Assembly (NCBI GenBank): GCA_964017155.1
Contig: OZ024857.1
Span: 7,877,190-7,941,189 of the forward strand
Length of the DNA: 64,000 nucleotides
Source of the DNA: Oasisia sp. SBJ-2009
Lineage: Eukaryota; Annelida; Polychaeta; Sabellida; Siboglinidae
Reading direction: 5' to 3'
Shown here: piece by piece, positions 52,083-63,618 of the stretch
How positions within the stretch are numbered: the stretch's first letter is position 1
How the letters are laid out: the number at the start of each line of letters is the position of its first letter
Notes under the pieces: model-generated
What the model saw: the letters and a program-made list of their open reading frames with translations, nothing else
The model's database searches: none
Told to the model about the DNA's origin: nothing
Position numbers and translations under genes: made by a program

Positions 52083-53100
52083 CAAATGCGTCATTAAACA
52101 CTTTGCCCCCATAAAAAATGGCCGCCCTCCCAAACAAGTTTGCGGAAACCTGGCTTTTGGCCTACTGCCTAAGTACACATATATATCTCCTGCAGTGTCG
52201 TGTCGCTAACTCAAGCAAAGCCTCTCTACCATGGCCCTTTCAGCGTCTCACCTGCAATTCACCCGGTGCACATAACGCCAACTATTTTTTAACCGCCATG
52301 CATCAGTAGTTCACGGGCGTCGGGAACGAGTCGACATCCGGTACAAAGGCGTCGACCTGTTTTTGCTAGATAGTGACGTAACGCTATTAAAAACAGAGCT
52401 AGGTAGAAAATACATCCACGAGATAGGAGGGGTTTATTCATGTTGTATTGATTGATAAATCTTGCTTCGTTATTTAAAGGATACGCTATTAAAATTATCG
52501 TAACGTTTATTATACACATTTCTTACCAAAACCATAGTCCTTACGCATACATTTCTCACTGCAATCGGCATGGCCATTTCTATTTCGAATTTGCAAAGAA
52601 CGTAGGAATTCTCAATGAAAATGTGTATTCCAAAACTTATAAAAACTACTTTAAGTAGTATCATTTTGTTCAAATATTTAACCGCCTCCTTCACCCTGTT
52701 TAAGAACCTTTTAAATACGTTTTTCCGAACAGTGTCTATAGAGTTTATTGCCATACTCAGTAGCCGTTGGTCCGGTAAGGTTCGCTGGCTTTTAACTTGG
52801 CGCGAAATTACAGTTAAGAATATTTGCTCAACATAAACAAAATTGTTTTACGTAGAGTTCTATCAATAGAGTTTCGTGTTTAGTTACATCATTATAAAGA
52901 TAATTATGCCATCTACAGCTATGTCTTTGGATGACGGAAAAGTTCTGCATATGTTTCTAGCCGTAGGCCTTTGAAATTCGTCACCGCTTAACACAGGCAC
53001 CAGTTCTGCGTGCCACGTTGTGTCGAAAGCATAGGCCCTCGTTGCTAAGAACACTTTGCCTGGCGATCGACAAAATGGCTGCCTGAATACTATAGCCTCG
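52083..53100 (+). repeat. Dispersed 1-kb repeat, copy 2
   Basis: Collinear with 35,496-36,245 (see that entry for landmarks). Contains about 190 bp (52,515-52,715) and 245 bp (52,835-53,070) absent from copy 1, and only two TGTCG units. Confidence 0.85.
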
Positions 53101-53810
53101 ATTAATCAGACTCCGTGAGGTGGCAGCACTATGTTAGCCCCTCAACTCCGCCTAGTAGACCGACGTCGATTGAGCTACGCGAGAGACCCAAATAACGCGG
53201 GCACCAATCGAACTAGCCTCGGTTACCCAGACTCCGTGAGGTGGCAGCACTTTTAAGCCCCTCAACTCCGCCTGGGACATTAATGGGCTTAAGTTTCTAC
53301 ATCCGGGTAGCCTTACCCCAGATTAGGGTAGAGACGCTGATTGGCTCTCAGGCCAACTAGGAAATAAACATTAAAATAACGATATACTTTTACAAGATAA
53401 TAATATCATATGAAAAGTATTCAACATTGAACTTATATTAACACAAAAGTAAGTAAAAATTCAAATTTACAGTTGTTTATAAAATAAGAATTACGGCAGG
53501 ATTAACCAGTATCCGTGATGTGGCAGCATTGTCTAGCCCCACATGGATAGCATACCGATTAAATAAGGATACCTTTTTATCAAATAATGCTGTATTATAA
53601 AAACTATTCAGAATTAAACATATATTAACACAAAATAAATAGAAATACAAATTTGCAGTTGTTTATAAACAAAATATATTACGGCAGTGTCCGTGAGGTG
53701 GCAGCATTCTATAGATCACGCGGATACCAAACAAAAGCCATAAATGGTACCAGACTGTCTTCTCGGCGTAGTTCCGCAGCCGACCGACAGTCGGTTAAGC
53801 GAGACTACAA
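53101..53810. mobile_element. GTGAGGTGGCAGCA-family sequences, second cluster
   Basis: The terminus CTCCGTGAGGTGGCAGCA occurs at about 53,110 and 53,230, and GTCCGTGAGGTGGCAGCA at about 53,688. A variant (ATCCGTGATGTGGCAGCA) lies near 53,510. CCTTACCCCAGATTAGGGTA (about 53,310) and CGACCGACAGTCGGTTAAGC (about 53,780) follow in the same order as at 36,246-37,015. Confidence 0.7.
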
Positions 53811-54129
53811 TCGAACACCCAAGTCACTAGTTCACGATACCATTCTTGACCTAAATAAACAAGGCGAATCTTCAAGGCAATCACGGTTTGGAGATGGTGT
53901 ATTGTATCTAGACGGTGTAAACCTTGGGTAATAGCACGTATGTGACAATCCCTTGTCACCGGATCCGCTTACTCAGTCTACACGTACGTGCTTTTGCAGA
54001 TGTTCGCGATATGTGTGTTAACAGTTAACGAATGATCAATCTCGATGCCGAATAGAGTTTTCACAGTGAATGGTAGTGTTTTCAAAAGTAAAATTTGTTA
54101 TGTCCCTTGTTCCCCTCTTGCCGAAGCTA

Positions 54130-54338
54130 AATGCTTAGAATTTGGATTGGATAGCCTTCATCTGGTTGATATTGAACCACTGTAATGTAGAAGACAGTCT
54201 TGTTGCAAGGTGTGAATGAGAGTGTCAGAATTTGAATGAGCATAAGACAGGGTGTTATCATCAGCATAATTGTAGAGAGAGGATTTATCCAAAAAGTGAA
54301 AAATATAATTAATAAAAACATTAAAAAGAAGAGGGCCT
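54130..54338 (-). pseudogene. LINE reverse transcriptase fragment
   Basis: The minus strand reads GPLLFNVFINYIFHFL, DKSSLYNYADDNTLSYA and TLQQD. After a frameshift it reads TLQWFNINQMKAIQSKF. The GPLLFN-FIN, YADDNTLS and QWF...MKA...KF order is the RT palm and thumb of a non-LTR retrotransposon. Only about 70 codons survive. It differs from the other LINEs in this window (NTLS after YADD). Confidence 0.75.
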
Positions 54339-54392
54339 ATCATATCATATATCATATCATATATCAACTATCATATCATATATCATACGCAT
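54336..54392. repeat. (ATCAT)n-type repeat
   Basis: Imperfect ATCATATCATAT units, directly visible, adjacent to the RT fragment. Confidence 0.9.
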
Positions 54393-54752
54393 CACTATTT
54401 GAAAGGAAACGACCTACTCAACGCAACAAGTAAACAAGTAAAGTGGTTTTTGCAGGGATCGCGTTTCCACAGGCACTATAAATTGAAAAGTATAGTAGGG
54501 CATACAACACAGTAATATATCTAGACGATGTAAACCTTGGGTAATAGCACGTATGTGACAATCCTTTGTCACCGGATGCGCTGGTTCTGTCTACTCGTTC
54601 GTGCTTCACAACTACGACGTCCAGACTGCATGCGCGCATTGAACACATAATTGCGTGAGTAGACTGTACTTAGATTATAGTTAGATAATATATACGTAGC
54701 ACATGTTGTAATGTCAGATGTTATCGATACACATACAATTGTAGTTTGCGTT

Positions 54753-55170
54753 GGACGTGTATTGCTTCACAAACCTGGCGCGAATACTGTTTTGGTGGAT
54801 ACTTCGTTTTGCCCACCTCTATCGTGTATCGCGATACGGATGTTGTGTCCAATGCCGTGCAGTATTTACCGCGATACACCGGTACATGGGTGTATCATTT
54901 CGACCCTAACACGCGGACATTTGGCTTACTGTAAAATTATAATTGACAGCTATATTATTAGGTCGTATTAGATCTGTATACATATGGGACATCGCTGAAC
55001 CCTCAGTAAGCCAAATGTCCGCGTGCTAGTGGCGAAACGATATGCCCATGTACCGGTGTATCGCGATACATACTCCCTGGCATTGTACACAACATCCGTA
55101 TCGCGGTGGGTAACACGAAATTTGCGGGAAAACAGTATTCGCGCCAGTTCTTTAATGAAGCAATAGGGCA
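54753..55170. repeat. Foldback with roughly 180-bp arms at the left edge of unit B
   Basis: Left arm 54,753-54,935 and right arm 54,995-55,170 are inverted copies: GGCGCGAATACTGTTTT, CGATACGGATGTTGTGT, CGCGATACACCGGTACATGG and ACGCGGACATTTGGCTTACT occur in the left arm and as reverse complements in the right. Unit A keeps only the right arm (8060-8245). Confidence 0.85.
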
Positions 55171-58160
55171 TGTAAGTCTCGCTCGCGAAAACGAGGCTGG
55201 GGGCAGTTGGGGGCAGTAAGTCCATATTCTCCATGTTAACATATAGGACTTTGCTTTGTTTTTCTTTGTAATAATCGAACTGTTCCCAAATAGCGTATTT
55301 CATTTATTTATTGTTGTCCGAAGGATTATTACAAGCAGAAGCAATAGAATACTTTGCCGGTGACAGTGATCACGGAAATAACGAATTTTAATCGATTATT
55401 ATGGTGGTTGCCATGGCATTTGCGGCAAGTACCTGTGTTTGGCGATCTTGACTAATAACGAAGAGTGGTATTTTTCGCGCAGAACACCCTGTTTAGGGCA
55501 AACGTATACATGTGTTATGATTATGTGCATTTAGACAACTTGTCAGATATAAGTGCTTGTCGAAACCACAACGTATTCTGGTGTCCAGTCACCAACCAGC
55601 TCCAGTCACGCGGAGTCTCGCATGTATCGTGACCCACTTACAAGCCCTATACACGTCCAACGCAAACCACAATTGTATGTGTATGGATAACATATGAAGG
55701 TACAACGTGTTATGTTACTTAACTATGACCTATATAAAATCTACACATACAATTCTGTGTTCAATTCTGCAGTTTGAACGTCATAGTTGGGAGACAAATG
55801 TAAACAGAATCTACAGATCCGTTGACAAAAGGTTGTCACATATGTGAAATGCACGCAAACATTAGCCCTAGTTGTACGTCACCTATACATTGCTGAATGT
55901 TGTGCAGTACTGTTGCTTCAATTTTATAGTGCCTGCATTAATTGATAACATGATCCTGCATTAAATCACTTCACTTGTTGCATAGCATTGTTCCTTTCGT
56001 AAGGTATCAAGTATCGATACGTGATACCCATCAGCTATCTCGTATTCAGCAACGTCAGTTTGTTTGATGTAATAATAGTTGCTGTTTGGTTACATGTGTT
56101 TCAGATGCGCCTGCGCACACATCGACTGTCCACAAATACACCTTCTGAAAACGAAATCACGGATGAATGTAACTTCCATAACAGCATAAAATGGCTGCCA
56201 TTAGATGGATCTACACACACATGTTTCTGTGTTACTTGATGACGTGCTTGCCCTTCGTATGGGTGGCTGTTTACGTCTTCAGCGATCACAAAACGTCGAC
56301 GGAAAAGCTTAACTATAAGAAAATGGATAAAATATATGCAACCATTAACGTCAACCATGCAGGCAGCAACAGAGAAGACGACACGTTTCTCTCCGATTGG
56401 TCACTTCAGGACGGAAACAGCGAACGTTTTTCTGTGGCCAACGCCAGTGAAGTAGGCCTAGATATCGGCCGAACGGAGTTGGAACAATATCGCCAATTTG
56501 TGAAGATGGATACACGGGCGCCCAGACGAACAACCATATTAGGCTATTCGTACAGAGTGGAACTAATAGGGAACCGTCCAACAACACAGGGCCTCTTTGT
56601 CCGAATAGAAGAACATTATCAAAATAGATCCACCAAAGGCGGTAGTACATTCGTCATAACAAGCGACGGCTACGGGCTGTCGTTATGTCCGTACAGGGAT
56701 ATGTTCAACGGTACATACATCGCCTGGTGTCCACATATTGTGTCAGGGCAACGTAGAGCAATAACTGTGGTACTTCAATTTGTCGACTTCAGAGCATTCA
56801 CAATAGTATGCGTACAAAGTATCAAGTATGTTATATGTTATATGGCATCATGCCGTACGTCTTGACAGATTTCCCAAAGTTCCAGAACCGCTGAACTTGC
56901 CCGAGATCATGTCAGTGCTAAAGAACTACATGAACAAAAAGGACGTCGTGGAACGGTATGAAGAGAACGGGAGCTGGATTGTGCAATTAGCGTCAGGACA
57001 CCGCTTAATCGCTCCTGAAACTCACAAAATGTGTCGATGTGTAAAACGAATGAAACGTGTCGTTATGATAGGCTCGTCACACTTGAGGTTCTTGTTCGAT
57101 TATGTTGCAGAACAATGTTACCATCGAAAAACACCGGGTTTCTTTCGCAGTAGCCACGCTGCCATCGAGAATCTGGTATATTTTAATTGCATTTTCAGCG
57201 CTCAATTTGATACTCTTATTCGTCAAGAGATATTTGGCATCAAACTTCGAAAAGACGACGTGATATTCACCCAATGGGGCACTCACTCTCTGGCGAAACG
57301 TGGATTAAAACACATGATGGACACTGAGATAAAAGAACACGTTAAGACGTTAGTGGCTCTCAGGAAGGGGGCCGGAATTCCTGCATCCAACTTTGTCGTG
57401 GTGATACAACCACCTTTACCCTATCACGAGACAGGTCTAGGATACAATGGCAACAGAAACTCGCCGTGTGTCGCTGTTGCCACGCGACAGTTCAAGTCTC
57501 TGCTGGCCGTGCACAAGTTCAACGTCTTCGACCAGTTCAGTATTCTTCGACTTCAGCAGGAACAAGACGTGTGTTTTGGGCACTACATGTGTCGTACGTT
57601 CAACGGGAAACACACCAGGGTGTACGGAGGTGTTGGAATACACGTCGCAAAACTTATGATGGCTCATGTGTGTAAGTGGTCATTGTAGATTTAAGTACTG
57701 CTGAAACGTCAAGTGGATGCCTATCGGTCCGTGTCTATTACGCAGGGAACATTTCGTTCACTGATTTGTGACTCCACCTGGTGATTACTGACCAGTGTTA
57801 CTAAGCAGTGACAGGAGACGTCACCGCGGTTTGATCAGCGGGAAGATAGGGGGATGTGGGGACATTGGGAGAGCGAGCAATGAGCCGAACCACGAGGCTG
57901 TGTTTTCTGGAGGGAAATAAGAATTTGCTGTGGTGAGTTGAATGTGTTAGATTGAAATTGTATAGAAACATTTCACCCATGAGTGTAGTAACATTTGAGT
58001 AATAACTGTTCCTTTACAATTGTAGAAGGTGATCAAGAATCACATAGTTTACTTGAGGTAGAGAGTAGAGTAATTTCTCATCGTGTAGATCACGACAGTC
58101 TCACGGGTAGAATCCACTGATATGAGTTTGTAGCTAATTCAAGCCCCAGCTAACCATTAT
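54930..58160 (+). repeat. Duplicated genomic unit B (NXPE-like gene segment)
   Basis: Collinear with unit A (7935-10,255) and an inverted partner of unit C (59,630-64,000). B has the longest gene body but lacks about 640 bp downstream of the gene (between CGGTCCGTGT and TCACTGATTTGTGACTCC) that A and C keep. The stretch 55,171-56,190 before the gene holds no gene that I recognise. Confidence 0.85.
56191..57688 (+). pseudogene. NXPE-like gene (unit B), one frameshift
   Basis: Frame 1 (56,191-56,865): MAAIRWIYTHMFLCYL with a hydrophobic segment at residues 11-31, consistent with a type II signal anchor. Then a neurexophilin/NXPE-like beta domain with VELIGNRPTTQGLFVR and MFNGTYIAWCPHIV. Frame 2 (open to 57,688): RVVMIGSSHLRFLFDYV, the GDS-like motif of the PC-esterase domain (here GSSH), then FTQWGTHSLA, VVVIQPPLPYHETG and the C-terminal VGIHVAKLMMAHV. 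The two frames meet between about 56,800 and 56,880 without convincing splice sites, so I read this as a frameshift. An intron or sequencing error is possible. In animals NXPE proteins are Golgi or secreted and poorly characterised; the esterase activity is presumed. Confidence 0.7.
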
Positions 58161-59342
58161 GGTTGCCATTTATATCGAACTGTACAGTGCAGTGTACTTT
58201 TAACACTGAGGTTGTTTTTCTATGGGATAAGCGACAAATAGTTGTATTAGTGTCTTTATCAAATGTTAAGTCAAATCGTCACTATTCACGTGGGTCGATC
58301 GAAAAATTATAACCAATATTGTTATGGTTCAGTGTTAGTACTTAGCGATATACATGTATCGTGAGAGAACGTGTTTAGTGTCACAGCATGGTTGTTGTGT
58401 TGTTGGTTATGGACCACAAATGAAGACACTGTAGTTTAACATTAATGACTGCAAACTGTTGACTTGTACAATTATGGATGTTTGATACTAGGGTTCAGCT
58501 CTGATGTTGTTAATGTTGTGTACATGGTAGATGCGATGGTAGCTATGTAGAAACATACTTTTATTCTGCAGCATGATTGCTTCACTGATGTCTGATTGTG
58601 GGCAGGTACATATCGTGATCAATTCTGGTATTTCTGTAATATATTTGGAGTGTTGGTATGTATTTGTCTTAGTGTTTAATTATTGTAATAAAGTTGTCAA
58701 CAGAGAACGGATGTCTTGGAATCAGTTGGTTGTATTAGACTAGGCAAATTTCATGAAAATGTGCATATTTAAAAAGCTGAAGGCAAATCGCGTTATTTTA
58801 TGGCATACATGCTATTTAGGGGTATTGAGGGGTGCTGAGCTCGAATCTACTGTATGCCCTGCTCAAAAATGGCTCATAAGCCATACAAATGGACAAATCC
58901 AAGACGGCCGCCACGGACAAATGTTCATATCCTTTTTACTAAGCATGGTAGATTCATGAATGAACTGTTTTTTTGTATGTTTTCTAATATGAGGAATCCA
59001 ATCAGAAGTGTAACAAAATAAATACACACTACAAAAAAAATCGAAATTCTTAACAAAGTGGTTTCTAAGAACGAACAATTCTTCAAGCAGGTGACAACAA
59101 CTACCTTTATTTTCTATCACTCACAGGAACAAAAAGAACCCACTTGGTTTAATTAAGTAACACACACACATTTATGAATTGATCTTCATATAATATATGA
59201 TGATATATACATATATTTGTATACATATATTTATACAGGTCTCATGATATGAAACTGATATCAACATACACCTAAACTTGATCACACGTGGTTCATATGT
59301 TACAACCTGCATTTTCAGGTTGACCAGTCTACATGTGAGAAT
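58161..59342. other. No gene recognised (loop between inverted units B and C)
   Basis: AT-rich. A short frame at 58,753-58,959 has no recognisable domain. Confidence 0.5.
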
Positions 59343-59520
59343 TCAATCCCGGTCCTCAAGGTAGTTCATGTCGTCGTGAATATTTCGACAGACGTCAGCA
59401 CATCTCTTACAAGCACACAATTCGGTGCATCGCATGAGAATTTCCCTACAGCTGCAGCGTTGGGTAAGACATCCATTTGTACAGCCACGTGAGGTGATCT
59501 TCCTACATGATTTCGGTATC
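59343..59520 (-). pseudogene. Cys-rich (CXC-like) protein fragment
   Basis: The minus strand reads PIPKSCRKITSRGCTNGC, then LTQRCSCREILMRCTELC, then ACKRCADVCRN and a stop at 59,343-59,345. That is ten cysteines in about 40 residues with GC-x-T/N-x-RCSC-x-C spacing. Similar tails (CXC/tesmin-like) occur at the end of transposon-derived integrase or KRAB-A-like proteins in invertebrates and in tesmin family proteins. A stop precedes the segment, so it is either a last exon or a remnant. The family name is tentative. Confidence 0.45.
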
Positions 59521-60010
59521 GGCGGCAGAGATAGGAGTCATGGGACTAGCTTGCCATTCAGGTGCATCCATCCCTTTTCAGTGACAGGCAGAAAGTCAGA
59601 TCATCGCTACTGCCATGTACACAACATTAATTACATTATGGTTAGCTAGGGCTTGAATTAGCTACAAACTCATATCAGTGGATTTTAGCCGTGAGACTGT
59701 CGTGATCTACACGATGAGAAATTACTCTACTCTCTACCTCAAGTAATCTATGTGATTCTTGATCACCTTCTACATTTGTAAAGGAACATAATTACTCCAA
59801 TGCTATACTACACTCATGGGTGAAATGTTTCTATACAATTTCAATCTAACACATTCAACTCTGCCATGGACGGTCCCAAGCCCGGCTGAGAAAAGAGGAG
59901 GGTTGGGCAAAGGGCTAACAACCCTTTCCCGTAAAAAACAGATTGTTACGAAAACATCGACCAAAGGAACTCTACTGAACTTGGGAGAGGGAGGGCCTCC
60001 TGGGGAGAGT

Positions 60011-61288
60011 ATGACGCCATGCAGTGAAAGCCGTAAGGAAGCTACATCGCCGATACCCTTCTTATCTTCCAAGAAAATCTCGAAAATCGGAACATGGAAT
60101 GTGAGAACCATGTTCGAAACAAACAAAGCAGCCCAAATAGCAAGGGAACGACGGGCCTACAACATCACAGTACTAGGGCTATGTGAAACAAGGTGGACAC
60201 CGGCAGGGCAAGTCAGACTGAATACGGGAGAAATGATTCTCTATTCGGGGCATGAAGAGGAAGATGCACATCATACAGAAGGCGTGGCATTCATGTTGTC
60301 ACATGAGGCACAGAATGCTCTCATTAACTGGGAAGCAGCGGGACCAAGGATCATCTGTGCCTCGTTCAAAACAAAGAAAGAAAACATCAAGCTCAACATC
60401 ATTCAGTGTTACGCACCCACAAACGACAAGGACGAAGAAACAAAAGAAGACTTTTACAACAAACTGCAGACATTGTGTGACAAACTGAAGGAGAAGGACA
60501 TGACAATACTCATGGGAGACTTGAACGCCAAAATCGGATCAGACAACAGCGGGTACGAAGAAGTCATGGGCAGACAGGGACTTGGCAAAATGAATGAAAA
60601 TAGCGAGATGTTGGCCGACTTTTGTGCATTTAACAATATGATCATCGGAGGCAGCGTGTTCCCGCATCGCAGGATTCACAAGGCAACCTGGGTATCACCG
60701 GACCACAGGACAGAAAATCAAATAGACCATATCTGCATAGGACGAAAGTTCAGAAGATCAATGCAGGATGTGAGAGTGCAGAGAGGGGCAGATGCAGCCT
60801 CAGACCACCATCTAGTGCTGGCCAGAATGAAGATGAAGCTAAAGAAGAGAGAAGTCAAGCGAAGCACCAGAACGCAGTACAATGTGGACTTCCTACAGGA
60901 CAGGGTGACAAAAGAGACCTTCCGACCTACAGTCAGAAACAAATACGAAGCCCTACAAGATATCCTTGATGAAGGAAACATGTACATAGACACACAATGG
61001 CAACAGATCAAGGAGATGTGGACCAGCACATGCAGCGAAGTTCTGGGAAAGAAGAAATACCAACAAAAAGACTGGATTTCTGCAGAGACTGTCAACAAAG
61101 TGCAAGTGAGGAAGGAAAAGAAAGGTGCAGTTAACAACAGCCGAACGAGAGCAGCAAAAGCAGCAGCACAGGAAGAGTATACAGAGGCAAACAGAGCAGT
61201 CAAGAACAGCGTAAAAACAGACAAGGCAAACTTCATTGAAGACCTAGCCAAAGAAGCAGAGGATCAGCATCAGCCCAAGGAAACATGA
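60011..61288 (+). CDS. RTE endonuclease part (frame 1 of 2)
   Basis: The frame is open from the flank at 59,816, but the first Met inside the element in this frame is at 60,011, which I take as start. EN motifs: IGTWNVRTM, LCETRWT, IQCYAPT, MGDLNAKIG, HKATWVSPDH, NQIDHICI and SDHHLVL: all catalytic positions of the apurinic-type endonuclease. A Lys/Glu-rich linker follows. The frame ends EDQHQPKET at 61,288, a few bases past a 1-bp loss near 61,265. Without that loss the frame would run on as QGNMKQLYDVTR into RT. Confidence 0.85.
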   Translation: MTPCSESRKEATSPIPFLSSKKISKIGTWNVRTMFETNKAAQIARERRAYNITVLGLCETRWTPAGQVRLNTGEMILYSGHEEEDAHHTEGVAFMLSHEAQNALINWEAAGPRIICASFKTKKENIKLNIIQCYAPTNDKDEETKEDFYNKLQTLCDKLKEKDMTILMGDLNAKIGSDNSGYEEVMGRQGLGKMNENSEMLADFCAFNNMIIGGSVFPHRRIHKATWVSPDHRTENQIDHICIGRKFRRSMQDVRVQRGADAASDHHLVLARMKMKLKKREVKRSTRTQYNVDFLQDRVTKETFRPTVRNKYEALQDILDEGNMYIDTQWQQIKEMWTSTCSEVLGKKKYQQKDWISAETVNKVQVRKEKKGAVNNSRTRAAKAAAQEEYTEANRAVKNSVKTDKANFIEDLAKEAEDQHQPKET

Positions 61289-63021
61289 AACAACTGTATG
61301 ATGTAACAAGAAAATTAGCAGGAAAGTACAAGAACACAGACAGACCCATCAAAGATAAGAATGGCAATGTACTTACCAGTGATGAAGACCAGTTGAAGAG
61401 ATGGAGGGAACATTTTGAAGAACTGCTAAACCGGCCACCACCTCAGAACCCTCCAGACATCGCACCAGCGGAAGAAGTACTCCAGATAAACTGCGAAAGA
61501 CCAAGTAAGGCAGAAATTGAAAAAGCCATTCAGCACATGAAGAGAGGGAAAGCTTCCGGCCCAGACAAAATTCCTGCAGAGGCAATCAAGACTGACATAG
61601 AGACCTCCACCGAGATACTGCATGACCTATTCGGGAAGATATGGGAACAAGAAGAAATACCAACGGAATGGAAAGAAGGGTACCTTGTGAAGCTCCCAAA
61701 GAAAGGCGATATGCAAGAATGTAAGAACTATAGAGGGATAATGCTCCTATCAGTACCCGGAAAGGTCCTCAACAGAATAATCTTGGACAGACTGAAAACA
61801 GGTGTAGATGCCAAGCTCAGAGACCATCAAGCTGGCTTCCGGAAAGACAGATCCTGCACCGACCAAATTGCAACACTGAGAATCATTGTCGAACAATCCA
61901 TGGAATGGGACTCATCACTGTATATAAACTTCGTTGACTACGAGAAAGCATTTGATAGCCTTGACAGAGACACGCTGTGGAAACTCCTACAGCACTACGG
62001 CATACCTGATAAATTTATATCTCTGATAAGAAGTAGTTATGAAGACATGGCATGCAGGGTCATTCATGCAGGACAACTAACGGACTCCTTCATGGTGAAG
62101 ACAGGAGTGAGGCAAGGATGTCTTCTGTCACCGTTCCTATTCCTGCTCGCCATAGACTGGATCATGAAAAAGACTACAAAAAATAGAAGAAATGGGATCC
62201 AGTGGACACCATGGAGCCAATTGGAGGACCTGGACTTTGCGGATGACCTCGCTCTCCTCTCACACAGGCATAAACAGATGCAGGAAAAAACAGAGCAGCT
62301 AAACACAGTGTCAACACAGCTTGGACTCAACATCAACAGAAGCAAGACAAAGACTATGAAAGCCAACACAAAGAACAACAACCCCATTACATTGAACGGA
62401 GAGCCACTGGAAGAGACAGATGCATTCACATACCTGGGCAGTACAATAAACAAAACTGGAGGGACAGAAGAAGACGTCAAAGCAAGAATCCAGAAAGCAA
62501 GAGTGGCATTCATCATGTTGAGAAAAATTTGGAGAGCAAAACGAATCAAAATTAACACCAAGCTGAGATTGTTTAACTCAAATGTGAAGGCAGTTTTGCT
62601 CTACGGAGCGGAGACATGGCGAACCACACAGAAGACACTAAAGAAAATACAGACCTTCATCAACAAATGCCTGCGCAGAATACTACACTTGAAGTGGACA
62701 GACAAGGTACCGAACACCACACTCTGGAAAACAACCAAGCAACTACCCATAGAAAATGAAATAAAGAAGAGAAAATGGAGGTGGATAGGACATACACTAA
62801 GGAAACCACCAGAATCAATCACCCGTCAAGCCATCACATGGAACCCCCCAGGGAAGAGAAGAAGAGGTAGGCCACGAAACACCTGGCAGAGAGACACAGA
62901 AAAAGATACAAAAGAGATGGGGTACACCTGGAAAGAAATGGAGAAGATGGCCACAGACAGAAAACAGTGGCGTTCCTTAGTCGATGGCCTATGCTCCGAG
63001 CGAGCGAAAAGGCATAAGTAA
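61285..63021 (+). CDS. RTE reverse transcriptase part (frame 2 of 2)
   Basis: 578 codons from MKQLYDVTRKLAG. RT signature: KASGPDKIPAEAIK, LVKLPKKGD, NYRGIMLLSVPGKVL, DHQAGFRKDRSC, NFVDYEKAFDS, GVRQGCLLSPFLF and LDFADDLALLSH (catalytic Asp pair intact). Then comes the RTE C-terminal region with WRWIGHTLRK, ITWNPPGKRRRGRPR and TWQRD. In the active element it would be fused to the endonuclease upstream; its separate ATG is fortuitous. Confidence 0.88.
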   Translation: MKQLYDVTRKLAGKYKNTDRPIKDKNGNVLTSDEDQLKRWREHFEELLNRPPPQNPPDIAPAEEVLQINCERPSKAEIEKAIQHMKRGKASGPDKIPAEAIKTDIETSTEILHDLFGKIWEQEEIPTEWKEGYLVKLPKKGDMQECKNYRGIMLLSVPGKVLNRIILDRLKTGVDAKLRDHQAGFRKDRSCTDQIATLRIIVEQSMEWDSSLYINFVDYEKAFDSLDRDTLWKLLQHYGIPDKFISLIRSSYEDMACRVIHAGQLTDSFMVKTGVRQGCLLSPFLFLLAIDWIMKKTTKNRRNGIQWTPWSQLEDLDFADDLALLSHRHKQMQEKTEQLNTVSTQLGLNINRSKTKTMKANTKNNNPITLNGEPLEETDAFTYLGSTINKTGGTEEDVKARIQKARVAFIMLRKIWRAKRIKINTKLRLFNSNVKAVLLYGAETWRTTQKTLKKIQTFINKCLRRILHLKWTDKVPNTTLWKTTKQLPIENEIKKRKWRWIGHTLRKPPESITRQAITWNPPGKRRRGRPRNTWQRDTEKDTKEMGYTWKEMEKMATDRKQWRSLVDGLCSERAKRHK

Positions 63022-63618
63022 GTAAGTAACATTCAACTCACCACAGCAAATTCTTATTTCTCTCCGGAAAACGCAGCCTCGTGGTTCGGCTCATTGCTTG
63101 CTCTCCCAATGTCCCCAAATCCCCCTATCTTCCCGCTGATCAAACCCCGGTGACGTCTCCTGTCACTGCTTAGTAACACTGGTCAGTAATCACCAGGTGG
63201 AGTCACAAATCAGTGAACGAAATTAACTCGCAAAATACATATACAAACATAATAGCGTCATGGCAGTCCATGACATATATAATATTATTTTAGACATATA
63301 TATATACAATATAATATATACAACTGTCAAATCTATTGTAAATAGTACACTATTTGCAGCATTTAGTGTAACATAAGAGGGGACACAAATGTATGGAAGT
63401 ATACGTTTGTTTCACACAAAGCAAGGCACTACAACAGATAATGTTCGCTGACAAAGAGAAAGGCAAAGAAGTAACAACTATTAGCAATTGGTTGTGGAAT
63501 AATGAACGGTCTATGTGTGCCAGATGTGTAATAATGATGTTCACCGAGTAAAAGACGGCATATACACGGACCGATAGGCATTCACTTGACGTTTCAGCAG
63601 TACTGAAATCTACAATGA

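Larger units (their letters stand above)
53905..54600. repeat. 80-bp direct repeats flanking a LINE RT fragment
   Basis: TGTAAACCTTGGGTAATAGC and the following ACGTATGTGACAATCC, TTGTCACCGGAT are found at about 53,915-53,985 and again at 54,528-54,600, in the same orientation. Between them lies the minus-strand RT fragment and an ATCAT repeat. It may be a large target duplication, an unequal duplication, or short terminal direct repeats. Confidence 0.75.
59861..63028 (+). mobile_element. RTE-type non-LTR retrotransposon, nearly intact, with 10-bp TSD
   Basis: 3168 bp, bounded by ACATTCAACT at 59,851-59,860 and again at 63,029-63,038. The empty site in unit B (reverse complement, about 57,945) has this sequence once, confirming the duplication. 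The element has a short 5' UTR, an endonuclease-RT coding region and a tail of AAGT/TAAG repeats, as usual in RTE elements (about 3.2-3.3 kb). One frameshift separates EN and RT. The identical TSD and near-intact ORF indicate a recent insertion. Confidence 0.92.
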
